This document shows, in pieces, positions 11,626 through 23,310 of a DNA stretch of 64,000 bases (position 1 is its first letter; each line of letters begins with the position of its first letter). The position numbers were made by a program, and so were the translations under genes. The notes under the pieces were generated by a model. That model made no database searches, was not told the origin of the DNA, and worked only from the letters and a program-made list of their open reading frames with translations. Source of the DNA: Puccinia triticina (lineage: Eukaryota > Basidiomycota > Pucciniomycetes > Pucciniales > Pucciniaceae); contig NC_070562.1 of assembly GCF_026914185.1 (NCBI RefSeq), positions 1,736,001 through 1,800,000 on the forward strand. Direction: 5' to 3'.

Positions 11626-12039
11626 TGTGGAACTCCGACCGGAGCTGGGCCGTCGGCAGTTACTGGAAGGGAATGTGTGCTGTTGAGCGCTGCCTTCGAG
11701 GTGGTCCGGAGATTCTAGGATTCAAAGTTAATAGCGGAAGTGGGGGGGGGGTATTTGTTTTGAGACGACGGGGGGTAGATTCCTGTTGGCGGTAGTTTGT
11801 TTTGTTGAGGATTTTAGGGAAGCAGCCGGGGAACTGGACCGGGGAAAGTGATCTAAAAAAAAGCAGGAGGAGAAGGGATTGTTGCGGGCTGAGAGGAATG
11901 ACTCAGAAGCTCCAAGAGTATATCTGAACTAGGATCAATAAGCTTTAGATTCAAGGTGACGAGATGATCTGACAAAAAAATTGGGTTCAGACAAAGTCTC
12001 ATGCCGTCCCCTCCGCCTAAGCTCCAAAGAGCCTAAACT
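11626..12039 (-). repeat. Probable 5' LTR of the gag-pro element (outer end not resolved)
   Basis: On the minus strand this sequence ends in CCACA two bases before the tRNA-Tyr primer site, as an LTR should. The outer end cannot be fixed because no matching 3' LTR was found. Includes a G-run at about 11741-11750. No gene seen. Confidence 0.45.
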
Positions 12040-12480
12040 TCAGGGATGATGACAATCTCGTGACAGGTCATCACAACCACCCGCGCACTTACTTGCGCGC
12101 CACAACTGAAAAGAAAAAGACACAACAACTAAAAAGCTAAGAAGACCAACCCACCACTCTCTAAACCTCGAACACGCGCAGTATGAAACAAAAGAAAAGA
12201 GATCATAAAGAAAGAAAAAAAAAGAATTGAAACAAAAGAAAAAAAAGGAAAAGAGAAGTAACAAACATCTAAGAGCATAAGATCAAAAGAGACAAAGGAA
12301 AGGAAAAATCCGCCGGAAGGAAGCCTCTGGTCCTGAAACACCTTGATGATTCCGCCGTGCGCGATGCGTGCTGATTGATCTTGACGAACCATGAGTTGAT
12401 GTGTTGATGTCTGAAACTTGAGGAATCCACCGCGCCACGGGCGCCACAAAAATGTTCACCACAGCGTTGGGAGACATCAA
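12040..12480 (-). repeat. Unclassified dispersed repeat, copy Z1
   Basis: On the minus strand this is similar to the insert in Copia-2 at about 24863-25350. Shared landmarks include a GC-rich GGCGC block, a TCAAGGYGTTTCAGG block, a long pyrimidine-rich stretch and a GCGCG-rich end before TGTCA. Traces of a shared reading frame (FVA..ARW) exist but no intact protein. The class is unknown. Confidence 0.5.
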
Positions 12481-13097
12481 AAGTATTTATGGCATCACAA
12501 ATCTTCATTACTTTTCCAACAACATTTTTGCGGATGAGCTCTTGGACTTCAGCCTTGATGATGGTGTTATGTTTGCGCTCCTTGTGCGTCAGACAATCGT
12601 TCTTGTAAGTTTGTTTTTTGTTGAGATTACCTTTAGCTTTCTGGAGCATTTCTTTCTGGAAAGTTTTTTGATTCAGATCTAGGAGCTTTTTAGTAAGTTC
12701 ACGGGCCTCTTCCTTTTCAGCTTGAATTTCCAAGTCAGTTGAATCAAATGAGATTTTTGTGAGATTCCAAAAAACCGTTTGGCTGCCCAGATATCTGGGA
12801 AAAATCTCTGATTGGCGATCTGGCCAGCCACCAAAGAGAGATTGCACTGTGATACAGCTATTTTGCTGAATCTCAAGACCTGAAACAGAATCTCAACTCT
12901 CTTGACACTCACAAGGGACTTCAAAAACACCCACCACAATATGTACTACACCCTACAACCCCTCTCACCTCAAGGCTTGATGGCCAACGGCTTGGTCTGG
13001 ATGATCCTCAGTCAACACACCTCCCAGCCTAACTCAATTCACTGCAAGCAGGCCCTTGACAAGCACTTTGGAACGGGCAACTATGTATCATGTCACC

Positions 13098-14125
13098 ACC
13101 TCCTCTTGATGGCTGATTGAACCGGCCATTGAGAGGAGGACACACCCTCTCAATGGCCGGTTGAACTGGTCATCAAGAGGAATACACCTCTTGATAGCCA
13201 ATCGAACTGGCCATCATGAGGAGTGCACACCCTCTCAATGGCCGGTTGAACCAGTTATCAAGAGGATTATACACATCCTCTCGATGGCCAATGAGTGTAC
13301 ACCCTCTTGATGGCCAGTTGAACCGGTCATCAAGAGGGTGTGCACTCCTCTTGATGGCCAATTGAACCGGCCATTGAGAGGAATATATATCCTCTCAACG
13401 GCCAGAATTTAATCAGCCGTCAAGAGGGTGTGCACTCCTCTCAATGGCCGGTTCAATTGGCTATTGAGAGGTTGTGTCCTTCCCTTGATGGCCGGTTCAA
13501 TCAGCCATCAAGAGGATGTGTATTTGTCTTGATGACCTGTTTGGCCGGCCATTGAGGATTTGAGAGGGTGAGAGGGGGCCGGTGTACATGCATATCTAGT
13601 TGTGCAGCCAAACACCCTTGATCAGTAGAATCTGGATCTCAGTGTCACAGATCCAGATTCCGGGAATGTTTGGCTGCCTGGCTGTCATTGGGAAGGTCAG
13701 AATCTGCCCATGGGCACATTCTGATCTCGCAAGATTGAGATTTTGCCCCCCACATGGCTGAACAGGCCCTAATATTTATGGTATTCAAAATTGCATATGT
13801 CACTAGTTACATAAAATCATAAAACCAATTTTGGCTGGGAGATGTCAGCATGCATAAAACTTTAAGTGACATCTCCCAGCCAAAATTGCAGTTTATGATT
13901 TCATGTAAAAAAATCTTATGCAATTTTGAATACCATAATTATATGAAACCTCCTCTTGATAACTGGTCCGCTTGGGTCATCAAGAGGAGTATTTCCTTTG
14001 TTTGCTCCAGTTATTGAGATACATGTGTCCCCGTGACCAGAACGTTCTGGCCATCGATGTACATGCATCCCGATGACCAGAACGTTCCGGTCATCAAGGG
14101 GAGTATGTTATACTCCTATTGATGG
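13098..14125. repeat. Array of short imperfect palindromes (array 1)
   Basis: About ten tandem palindromic units occupy 13098-13560, and more occur at 13948-14125 beyond an insertion. A typical unit reads CCTCTTGATGGCCGGTTGAA followed by its complement. Arms are joined by short variable spacers. The same architecture with a diverged core forms the array at 55780-56600. Confidence 0.8.
13776..13938. mobile_element. 163-bp hairpin MITE
   Basis: Two arms of about 70 bp are near-perfect inverted repeats. The outer ends are TTATGGTATTCAAAATTGCA and its complement. The loop is about 19 bp. It sits inside palindrome array 1, next to another small inverted-repeat fragment at about 13601-13680 (CAGCCAAACA ends). 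Confidence 0.8.
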
Positions 14126-14618
14126 CTGGAACGAGGGTGGTGGGTGGTGCTGGAGGAGTGATCTGCCTGTCGGATTGCGGGTTGAACTGCCAGTCCATAA
14201 TTGGAGCTGAGCCGCAACTGCTGTGACATGTGCTCGCGGGCCGGGGATCGCAGGCCAACTGCCCCCCGGACCGTTGGAGATGCTCTAAATAGACCATGTG
14301 CGAGAGCGGGATCCCGTCGTCGCTTCCAACGGAGCCTTCGTCGACAGCCATTGTAGGAAGGTATACAGGAGAGCCCCCTTCAGAGATCTCGCGCTCGAGG
14401 GTGCATGGCGAGCTAGGCGATTGATCTTCAACAGCTGCGTCTCCTTCTTCGTAGTCAGGAAGAGAGTACTGAGGAGAGGGGTTCGAGTCAGCTGGCGAAG
14501 CGGGAGGATCGGACAAGGATGACGATGAAAGAGATGAAAGAGGAGAAGATAGGATCTCAATACTATCAGTCGGGCTAGCACTGTTGGGTGAAATTGAGAT
14601 TACGGACTGATGGGCCAT
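14094..14618 (-). CDS. Hypothetical Ser/Pro-rich protein, 174 residues
   Basis: A single open frame beginning MAHQSVISISPNSASPTDSI, with a Ser-rich N-terminus, an acidic middle (DYEEGDAAVEDQ) and no recognised domain. Its 3' end runs into palindrome array 1, so the C-terminus is either repeat-derived or artificial. It may be a chance or relic frame. Confidence 0.3.
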   Translation of the reverse strand: MAHQSVISISPNSASPTDSIEILSSPLSSLSSSSLSDPPASPADSNPSPQYSLPDYEEGDAAVEDQSPSSPCTLEREISEGGSPVYLPTMAVDEGSVGSDDGIPLSHMVYLEHLQRSGGQLACDPRPASTCHSSCGSAPIMDWQFNPQSDRQITPPAPPTTLVPAINRSITYSP

Positions 14619-15534
14619 GTTTATTCCAGCTCGTAGTGATGAGAACGAGGTGGTTGGCTGAGGGAAAGAGCAGAGAGGCGGGACAAACCTGGTCCTTAAA
14701 TACTCTCACTGGGCTGCCGCGATCGAGACCGAGCTGCGCAGATCGAGATCCGATTGGAGGTCAGCGCTCCCTGGGTATCAATACAGATCAAACCTTAACG
14801 TCATACAGGCAAAAGAGCACCGCCTGGATCTTCAAATTAAGAAGATTAGAGAAGAATCGGACGCTTACTGACAACCGATGCGCGCCGCCGCCGACCCAAT
14901 CCTTCTGTACCAAAGCTCTGCATTCCCGTTTCCAGCGACCTGACCTGCTAATCACCCGTCGTAATAAAATAATATAAATCGGTCCTGTCTTTAGCTTGCA
15001 AACAAATCAGAAGCTCACGGGTCTCAATAGCATCCATAATGACTCCCTGTCTTGTACTGATGCTCAGCGCGAACGGTATGCCAAGGATCCTTCGCTCGGC
15101 ACGATGATAGGTGAAAAGTAGCTGGATTCTGTACAAAATCGAAGCCTCTTCATTGAACTAGGACTGGAGGCCAATTAATTGAACCTTAAAGCGAGTGATC
15201 ACTTACAAGTAACTAAACCAGATTTATACGGCGAAGTCGACCGTGATCCATGTCAAGATGTATTCGAGGTGTATAGTTATTCGGCAGAAGGGAGGCCGAG
15301 CACACTGTATTCGGTGCCGGCTGAGACCCACCAGGGCCGAACAACTCAAGCCTGAACTCGTGTTTAGGCCCGCGCCCGCACCTGTAATTATGTAAACCTC
15401 AACGTTGAATGGACTAGACCCCCCGCGCGACTTGACCAAGCAAAGCGGCGCGCGCGAGTCCGAATGGGAGCAACATGGCGCTGCGCGCTGCGCCCTCCGC
15501 AATTTTAGCAAGATTTCACAGACAAAGAACATCA

Positions 15535-15901
15535 GAGCATCCGCATCCGTTGCTAAGTTAGTCTGGACTAACTAGCTCGGATTACGGTCGGACTAAGCTA
15601 ATCCGAGTGGCCGACCGCATCGACGTAGATTGGGAGGTCCGAGGCTATCGGAGATTATGTGATTAGGTGCCTGTATGGTATGTGTTTGGCACCTAAACAC
15701 ATAGAGTTCATGCCATTGAGCATGATGCATATCCATTTTATAGGTTAGTCCGAGGACTAGTGGGGGCTAGATTTATACCCCACTAGCTCCAAACCAAGCT
15801 CCGGGTCAAGTTGATCCCCGGTTAATCCAACCCGATGCGGTTGCGGGGTCGAACTAAGTGCCCTAATCCGGGCTAACTTAGCGCCCGGTGCGGATGGTCT
15901 C
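15535..15901. mobile_element. 367-bp MITE-like element with GC-rich inverted ends
   Basis: The left end (GAGCATCCGCATCCG then GCTAAGTTAG) and the complemented right end (GACCATCCGCACCGG then GCTAAGTTAG) are imperfect inverted repeats of about 28 bp. No coding capacity; target duplication not clear. Confidence 0.6.
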
Positions 15902-16217
15902 AAGACATGTATAAGCGCATCTGAGCACCTCTCAGAGACACTGTAAATAACCTCAAGACCACCTTTCACATAGAACATCCGCTTCATTTACATGAAAAAA
16001 ACTTTACATTGGAACCTGACTGCCTACATTGATGATGAGAAGGCAGGGGTTGATTTTGCCCAATTCACAGGGATTAAGTGTTTGAATTAAATACAAGCTC
16101 AATTCTTTTGAGGATAATTTGGAAAGCCGGCCACTTTCGGATTAAATATATTACATTTGGATGTCTTTTTTTACATCATTTTATCCCTCAAGATATTCTT
16201 CACATTGCTATATTTTA

Positions 16218-17460
16218 CAGACTTACTTTGCGCACTGCGAGAAACTCTTTGCGCACTGTGGGGGTTGTTGTCTCAACGTCCCGCCGCTAGTGCGCGCTTT
16301 TGCCACGGCTCTTCGCGCACTGTGCATTCCCCCCAAAAATTGGCTTGCATTTCTTGAGATATTTTTTGATGAATCAATAGAATGACTTTTTATGATCCCC
16401 CTAAAAAATAATCAAGTCATTTAGGGGTCTCCTTGAGCCTAGAGAAAATTGACATGAAAAAATCATATTTTAACGCGGCAGGGACCTGTAATACCGCTTC
16501 CTGTGCCCCAGTAGCCCCAAAAATTTGGAGAAATATGCTTCAAATTAATTCCCTGAAATTCCTAGCAATAGTGTTTCATTATAAAATGAGATATAAGGGG
16601 TGCGCAGCAGGCTTAGTAGGAAAATTACTGCTAACTGTATAGCTTTTTTGTTACACACCCAAACAGTCCCAAAATTTCAGAAATGTTTTCATTGTGGATA
16701 TTCTCCGCGCCATAAATTTATTGGCAATAGTGTGTCATGATAACATGAGATATAAGGGGTGCGCGGCGGGCTTAGTAGGAAAATGGCGGCTACATGTATA
16801 GATTTTTTGTTACATGCTGAAACAGTCTGAAATTTTCAGGAATGTTTCAATTTTGCATATTCTCCGCGCCATAAAGCTCTTAGCAATAGTGTGTCATTAA
16901 AACATGAGATAAGTTAGCAGTCATTTTCCAACTAAGCCCGCCGCACTACATCTCATGTTATCATGACACACTATTGCCAAGAAATTTATGGCGCGGAGAA
17001 TATCCACAATGAAAAAATTTCTGAAATTTTGGGACTTTTTGGTTGTGTAACAAAAAAGCTATACAGTTAGCAGTAATTTTCCTACTAAGCCTGCCGCGCA
17101 CCCCTTATATCTCTGGGAAAAATTCTGAAAATTATCAGGTCATAAATTTGCACATGTGCCATGATACTTGTAAATTTTTGGGGCTACTGGGGCACAGGAA
17201 GCAATATTACAGGTCTCTGCCGCGTTAAAATATGATTTTTTTCATGTCAATTTTCTCTAGGCTCAAGGAGACCCCTAAATGACTTGATTATTTTTTAGGG
17301 GGATCATAAAAAGCCATTCTATTGATTCATCAAAAAATATCTCAAGAAATGAAAGCCGTTTTTTTGGCGGAAAATGCAGTGCGCGAAGAGCCGTGGCAGA
17401 AGCACGCACTGGGGGCTGGACGTCGAGACAACGACCCCCACAGTGCGCGAAGTAAGTCCG
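16218..17460. mobile_element. Foldback element with 8-bp target duplication (hAT-like, non-autonomous)
   Basis: A perfect 8-bp direct repeat ATATTTTA flanks it (16210-16217 and 17461-17468). The termini are CAGACTTACTT and CGGACTTACTT (complemented), each followed by GCGCACTG blocks. The two halves are long imperfect inverted repeats covering most of the 1243 bp. Inside the left half a block of about 190 bp is also repeated head to tail. There is no transposase frame. An 8-bp duplication with CAG-type ends points to the hAT superfamily by family knowledge; the class is an inference. Confidence 0.8.
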
Positions 17461-17468
17461 ATATTTTA

Positions 17469-17930
17469 TTAGGAGTTGTGAGGACTGGAACCCTGAAACA
17501 AAGATTCCAGACTGGAATATCAGGTTTCAAAGTCCAAGATAAACACCAACATTAATGATATGAATTTTATCAACCAAGTTTTTTTTAGGTTTACTTACCA
17601 TAACAAAACCTATTTTTTATGGTGTTTGGGCGCAAATTTTTATGGCAGTAGTAGCACAATTTTTTCATCATCTATTCCTGGCTATTGAAAGCCAGAGAGC
17701 AATAGTAGATATATTCTAAAGGTAAAAGAATGTGTGAACTAGTCATTTCAGAGGGTTTATATTTAAGAAGAAACTGGCCAAGTTGGAAAAAGCATCATCA
17801 ATATAATTTCTGGTTGGATATACTTCAACATTTCTGACCAAGAAAAGAGGCGGGAAAATCAGCAGCTCTTCAATTCATTACGCACAACTCTGGCACATTG
17901 TCTGGGGACAGACAATAAGTTGGGGGAGGA
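17469..17930 (+). other. Relic upstream of an LTR, ending in a polypurine tract
   Basis: No intact gene. The last 10 bases (TGGGGGAGGA) are a typical polypurine tract, so this is probably the truncated 3' end of an element whose 3' LTR is the next feature. Confidence 0.4.
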
Positions 17931-18778
17931 TGTGGTAGCACTTTAGTTCCGGATGGAAAAATTCAAAAATTTCTAGTTTACATATGTAGTGTTACATTAC
18001 ACCATCTAGTGATACACATACTCCCTTCAGTTTACATACACAGTTTTACAAAACTGCATGTATATAGCTTACATACTACCCTTTTACATATATATGTGTG
18101 TATATACGCGGCTATGTAGCAACCAGCCAGCCTCAAATGTGGCTGTGTAGCAACCACAAGCCACTTATTACAGTAACCTAGCAACCACAAGCCACATTAA
18201 TAAAGCAGCATAGTAACCATGGGGCTGTGCAAGTCACTCAAGCAGACTACACAGCAATACAGAAAGCTGTGCAGGTCACTTGAGAAGACTCCATAGCAAC
18301 CAGAGGGCTGTGTAAGCCACACTTGTAACTAGATCACCAGCTAAATTTGCTCATGTATACACTGCCACACTGTATATAGCTGTATTTGCACAGCATTTGT
18401 AAAGGCACACCAGCCAAAACCCCTCATGTAAATAGACCACCAGCACAAATGCCTCACATTTTCCTATATAAGGAGGGGCTCTCTCTTCCTTTTCCCCCCA
18501 TCAAATCAGGGAGATCATTCCCCCCACAAGATTCAAATAAATTGTCACCCTCACACTCTCCGCCACATAATAAAATACCAGCTTTATATTTTGCAATACA
18601 CAGTCCATTGTGAGCCACTTGTGAGAAAAGTATTCAACTACACTAGACCACTGTCTTCTTGCTTCCAGCCTAGCTGGGGGTGTTGTCAGTCTTTGTCTTT
18701 CAGAGAGGCAGGGGTTTCCCCACACATACTTCTCTAAATTCAGCCATAAGAGGTGCAAACCACTTTTAGAGTCTCACA
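17931..18778 (+). repeat. LTR of the Copia-2 family
   Basis: Starts TGTGGTAGCA, ends TCTCACA (TG..CA). Contains a TATA box (CTATATAAGG at about 18464-18473). It shares its ends and TATA region with the two solo LTRs at 20870 and 23311. U3 holds several CARCCAC-type short repeats (18110-18330). Confidence 0.75.
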
Positions 18779-18824
18779 ACGTTTGACAAGCTGATCCAAC
18801 TTCTATAGGCCTTCAAGCTCCAGG

Positions 18825-19480
18825 ATGACCACACTCGACCCATTGGAAGGCCATCTTCCTCCACAGGTCATTCACCAGCTGATCTCCCACCGTTCAACCA
18901 AGCGGCTTTTCTCACCAATGTTCCAGAGGTGGATTGGCCGGCCGCTCTGGAATTCTACCAAGTCACAGAGAACCGGTGCTGGAGCTGTGGAGATGCTTCA
19001 CACTACTTGAGGGACTGCCCCAGCGGGTCTACGTCAACACTGGTAAACCGCCGACAGCGTGGCCCAGGAGCATTCTCCTACCAATCCAACCAGACACACC
19101 AGCCACCATTCATGCTGATGATTGGTGTGTTCTACCGGCCTCTCTACTTTCTGTTTGGCCAACCTCAATTTGGCGTGCCTCCCGGTCTGCAGTCCCAACA
19201 ACATCTCAACCCAACCCAGTTCCTCCAGCAATACCAGATACCCTACCCCCCTGCTCAACAACAGTTCTCAGTCCCTTTGCAACAACAACAACAGTTTCAT
19301 CACCCGGCTGACAGCTACAGGCCCACCCTGCTCAATCTCAACGCCAACAACCCAGCCATTCCCGACCTCAACAAGACAACCAATGAGGGGGTGGGGCATC
19401 TGCAAGGGAGGCTGAAGTTTCCGACATTCCCGATGGGGTGGCTGATGTGTATTTTGGTGTGATGACAGCAGAGATTGATG
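18825..19480 (+). pseudogene. Copia-2 gag remnant with zinc knuckle
   Basis: A short frame starts at 18825. The continuing gag sequence is in another frame: DWPAALEFYQVTENRCWSCG, with zinc knuckle CWSCGDASHYLRDC, then a Gln/Pro-rich tail. The N-terminal gag region is deleted and at least two frame changes are needed. The last residues before the insert read VMTAEID. Confidence 0.75.
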
Positions 19481-20311
19481 TGAGTACCCCAGCAATCGTT
19501 GTGGTGATTTATATAGGCGAGCGCGGTAGAATGTCCACGCGGGGATAGCGCGGGCGGGGAATGCACAAAGCCGCTCAGGCAGAGTGCATTCCGGTGACAT
19601 AAGCACTGAGGATGAGGTCAGGAAAGCACGCTAGGAAAGCTTACGGAAAGTCACGCGCGGATTGGAATGCACGGATCGCGGATTGCGGATTTTGGATCGG
19701 GTATTTGGATCGGAGCGGAAAAGACAGGGCTGGACTGCAGCGGGACTACACACGTGAACTGGTAGCAGCGGCGCGTCAGCGGGTGAGCCATGACAGCCAG
19801 AGCGGGTTCCACCAGCGGGTGGAACCAGGGTGAAGGCGGTGGCGAGAGAACAACTGACGGGGGCTAGACAGAGGACGGTGGGAGGACAAGCGCCGGAGAG
19901 GAGCGGAGTCTGGGAGAGTGACAAGCGGGATAGCGGGCGGAGCTGGAGGACTAGTGCGGGAAAGTGTCAGGTGTGCGGGATCGGGTGGGAACGGTGACAT
20001 GCGTAGAGGAAAGGACGGGGGTGGCTCAGGGTTTTCTCTCTCTTTTGATCATCCTATTATCTTTATCCTATCGAATTATTACGGATTTTCACTCATCATT
20101 GTACTTACAACTACAGACGTACAAGAGTTATTGGGAGATTATCTGTGTTCTTATTCTTATTGGAGAGTTACTGCAGATTCTTGTGCTTACAAAGTGCGGA
20201 GCTTTATTCACTTGTGGGTTATTATGCTATAGATCAGGCTCAGTAGAGGAGCGCTGAAGGCTAGCGGAAAGTAGCAATGCGGAGCCTAGTTACCGACAAT
20301 CACACAGCCCA
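19481..20311 (+). repeat. Solo LTR Y inserted in Copia-2
   Basis: Runs TGAGTACCCC to AGCCCA, flanked by GATG and GACA. Both flanks derive from GACG by one CpG transition each, and a GACG target restores the copia frame. It holds a TATA-like TTTATATAGG near 19510 and no gene. Confidence 0.7.
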
Positions 20312-20315
20312 GACA

Positions 20316-20869
20316 TCAATATTCTTGAAGAAGGCGGTCAGCAGACATTCTTCACCAGCCAACCAGCTTTCTTTCTCACATCGTTGAATCAGGAGCTACC
20401 CACCACCTCACGGGTTCCATCCAGCTCCTCCATAACTTCAGATTGCTCAAGTCTCCCATTGCTTTGAATGTAGCAACTGCGGGAGCTGGAGCCTATATAT
20501 CAGGTGCAGGCAAGTTATGTTTCCAAGGGCCCAGGGACACAACCATAACCATATCCGGTGTGTTGTTCTGTGAGCAGGTGTGTTCCACTCTGATTTCTCT
20601 TGCGGCCCTCAGGAAAGCTAACTGGTCATTTCAACATGACAACTGCAGTGACACTTTTGAGATATTCAATCCCGGTTGTATCCTGTTTTCCGCTGTCCTT
20701 TTGAGTGGATCAAAACAGGTGGTGCATACCTTATCCAATCATCAAGCGCCCGGCGGCTCCAACCTTTTCTTCTCTCCTCTCTTGTCCATTTTTCCCCTTC
20801 TATACCACCTGATGGCGCAAAATCCCTAAATTCCTTTTGTTCTGATTCTCCGGATTTTTCCGTGCCCGA
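20316..20869 (+). pseudogene. Copia-2 protease region
   Basis: The sequence includes VESGATHHLTG, the copia protease active site with Glu in place of the catalytic Asp. It is followed by the usual copia protease to integrase spacer (KSPIALNVATAGAGAYISGA). It shifts frame downstream and ends ..SPDFSVPD at the LTR X1 insertion, continuing as ISVSNSQSFPAINSN after it. Confidence 0.75.
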
Positions 20870-21673
20870 TGTGGTAGACGAAAAAGTGAAAAATCAAAAG
20901 TTTTTTCTCACACATATATTTACTTGCAATATGCCTCAAGATACCATCAAACAGACCTCAGAAATGGATTCTACGGCCAATTTTACTCCTAGTCACTACT
21001 GGAAGCATCACCTGAACCCCACTGGATTGGAACCTACACTTCTTTGGACACTGGACACCCATCACATGTTCAACATATCCAGTCACCAGCCTGTCACAAG
21101 TCTCAAGTCAAGGATCACAGCATTATGCTTATACACATCACAGGATACAAACATACATCTCCCCATCAAACTACAGTCATTACATATTATCAAGTACTCT
21201 TCTATTTCCATATTATGATGTCATCACACACTGACTCTGCAGCCTCAGACTTCATTTATGCACCCCCTGCATCCACTTGTCAACTCATGCAGTCTACTGT
21301 CACTTTACGTAGCCTACATGCGGCCCTACTGCATTCTTATGACATCATTTATGTACCCCTGACACATTATGACATCATTTGTATCTACTCTCACCAGCCA
21401 AAATCCCTCACACTGTTGTCTAGATTAGTTGAAACCCTAACCCACAAGCCCTCTGGGGCTCCACTTTTGTCTATATAAGGAGCTCTCTCCTCCCCAGTTG
21501 TCAGCTCCTCAGTTTATTACTCACCAATTACAGTCACCCAACATTTACATTTACAGTCTTACATACACTTAACAACTTACATACATAACAACCCTTACAT
21601 TAACAATAACAACAATTTATTCAGTGTCATTGACAAGCTCATCTTGAACCAACCAACCCTATCACTTCATTAA

Positions 21674-21705
<32 letters not shown>

Positions 21706-22045
21706 ATCTGATAGTATAGAAGGGCAGAGTTTGCACCTCCATCATCCCCTTCTCCATTCAGCAAAAGGTTCTCAGGAACACTTTCACTGCAAAAAAAACT
21801 TGGTCAACTGCTTGCAGTTGACATGCAGGATACTCAAGCCAAGCTACCATTGTAACTCCACCTGAATGCACAAGTGCCTTTGTTGGCACAGTCACTGTGC
21901 AAGGTGCACAGTGACTGTGCATTGAAGCTTTGGTTGAGTCAAACCTTGGGTAAGGCTGGTGTAACACCACAAGCTTCCTCAGAGTTACCGCATGTCAACT
22001 GCTCACAGTTGACACAGTTTTTTTTGCAGTGTTTTGAGTCTTACA
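20870..22045 (+). repeat. Solo LTR X1 inserted in Copia-2
   Basis: Runs TGTGGTAGACG to GAGTCTTACA, flanked on both sides by CCGA. A TATA box (CTATATAAGG) lies at 21471-21480. It contains the MITE at 21785-22031. An inverted copy lies at 23311-24283. Confidence 0.85.
21785..22031. mobile_element. 247-bp MITE inside solo LTR X1
   Basis: Inverted ends of about 40 bp start CACTGCAAAAAAAACT. A 3-bp TTT duplication flanks it, and the empty site is seen in the sister LTR X2. The centre holds a second palindrome (GCACAGTCACTGTGC repeated in inverse). Confidence 0.85.
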
Positions 22046-23310
22046 CCGACATTTCTGTTTCAAATTCTCAGTCTTTTCCTGCAATCAACAGCAATGATGC
22101 CAAATTTTCTTCTCACACAGCTTTGGGAGCGGGATCCAAACAGGAAGTGTCATCTCCAAATGATCCGTTTATTACTCCGTTTGAGAGGGTTTATCCTTCA
22201 AGTTGGAGACTGGAGTCCCTGACGGAGTCATAGAAAGTTCTCCTGTTCTGGAACTGTATTTTTGGCCATGTGAGCCTCCGCAAAATAAGTTCTCTGATTA
22301 AACAGAAACTGGGGTTTGGTCTGCCATCTGACTTACCACCAGGAAAGATCCATTGCCCCGTATGTGCTATTCCAAAGAGCACAAGTCTTAACCCAGTCAC
22401 CAGCACAATGTGTAGCCTGACTAGGCTGGAGATACTATGCACTGATCTGATGGGGCCTTTCCTGGTTGAATCAGTGGATGGCGCAAAGTACTTGCTTACT
22501 CTCAGAGATGTAGCAACGGGATACTCATATGTGAGAAGCCTTAAGGCAAAATCGGAAGCCAACAATGTTCTCATAGAAATAATCAGGAAATTCAAAAAAC
22601 AAACTGGCAACTTGGTAAAAATCTTACGCAGCAACAATGGTGGGGAGTTTGCCAGCAAAGCTTTTGGGAATTCCCTTAAAGAAAAAGGCATCATGGCAGA
22701 ACACTCTCTTCCCTACCACCATTATCAAATGGGGTAGTGGAGTGTTTCAACCGCACCATTGTGGATATGGAATGCACAGTCCTTAGCAATAGCCAACTCC
22801 CTCATACCTTTTGGAACTATGCTTTCCTTTGGGCAAACCATGTGCTCAACAGGATCCCAAATAAGGACAGTAAAGGAAAGACACCTTATGAAGGAATGTT
22901 TGGTCGTCCGCCAAGTTTCACCATGTTCAGGATTTTTGGGTCCAGAGCTTTCATTCACATGCCCAGTGAAAAGAGGGACAAGCTAGCAGATCGGGCTCTG
23001 GAGGCCTATGTGGTTGCTCATCTGGAGGCAAGCAAAGGATGGCTCTTTTATTTGCCCTCAGAGAATTGTTCCGTCAGCTCGGCCATGGTATGCTTTGTTG
23101 ACAATATACCTTGGGTCACAATTCCCATTTTAAAGCCAAACAGACCGGCAGATACTGCCAGCTCTCAAGGAAAAATGTTGCTTAACTTCATTGCACAACA
23201 GATAACTCTTGGGAATTTTGTAAATGAGATTGAATTCAAGAATCAAGAACTCCTGGTCAATGCCGTACTAAAATCGTGTGCTTTCTATGGAGTAGACATG
23301 CCGAAGACGT
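22046..23310 (+). pseudogene. Copia-2 integrase
   Basis: The zinc-finger region (HCPVCAIPKS) and core are clear: first Asp in LCTDLMGPF; second motif RSNNGGEF, where the catalytic Asp is Asn; third motif NGVVECFNRT, reached only after a one-base frameshift near 22725. The frame then runs to the X2 insertion at MPKT, and removing the LTR gives MPKTYKQAMKS, a common copia junction motif. The enzyme would be inactive. Confidence 0.85.

Noticed and set aside
12430..12452. TGGCGCCCGTGGCG on the minus strand resembles a primer-binding site
   Set aside because: The equivalent position in the related copy Z2 lacks the TGGCGCC start, and no LTR boundary is visible next to it.
12269..12847. A 192-residue open frame on the minus strand
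   Set aside because: It overlaps repeat Z1 and a TTTGGCTGCC-type repeat fragment and encodes no recognised domain, so it is likely chance.
17931..18778. A full-length Copia-2 with two LTRs
   Set aside because: A polypurine tract precedes this LTR, so it may be the 3' LTR of an upstream element, and no second LTR is found after 26604.
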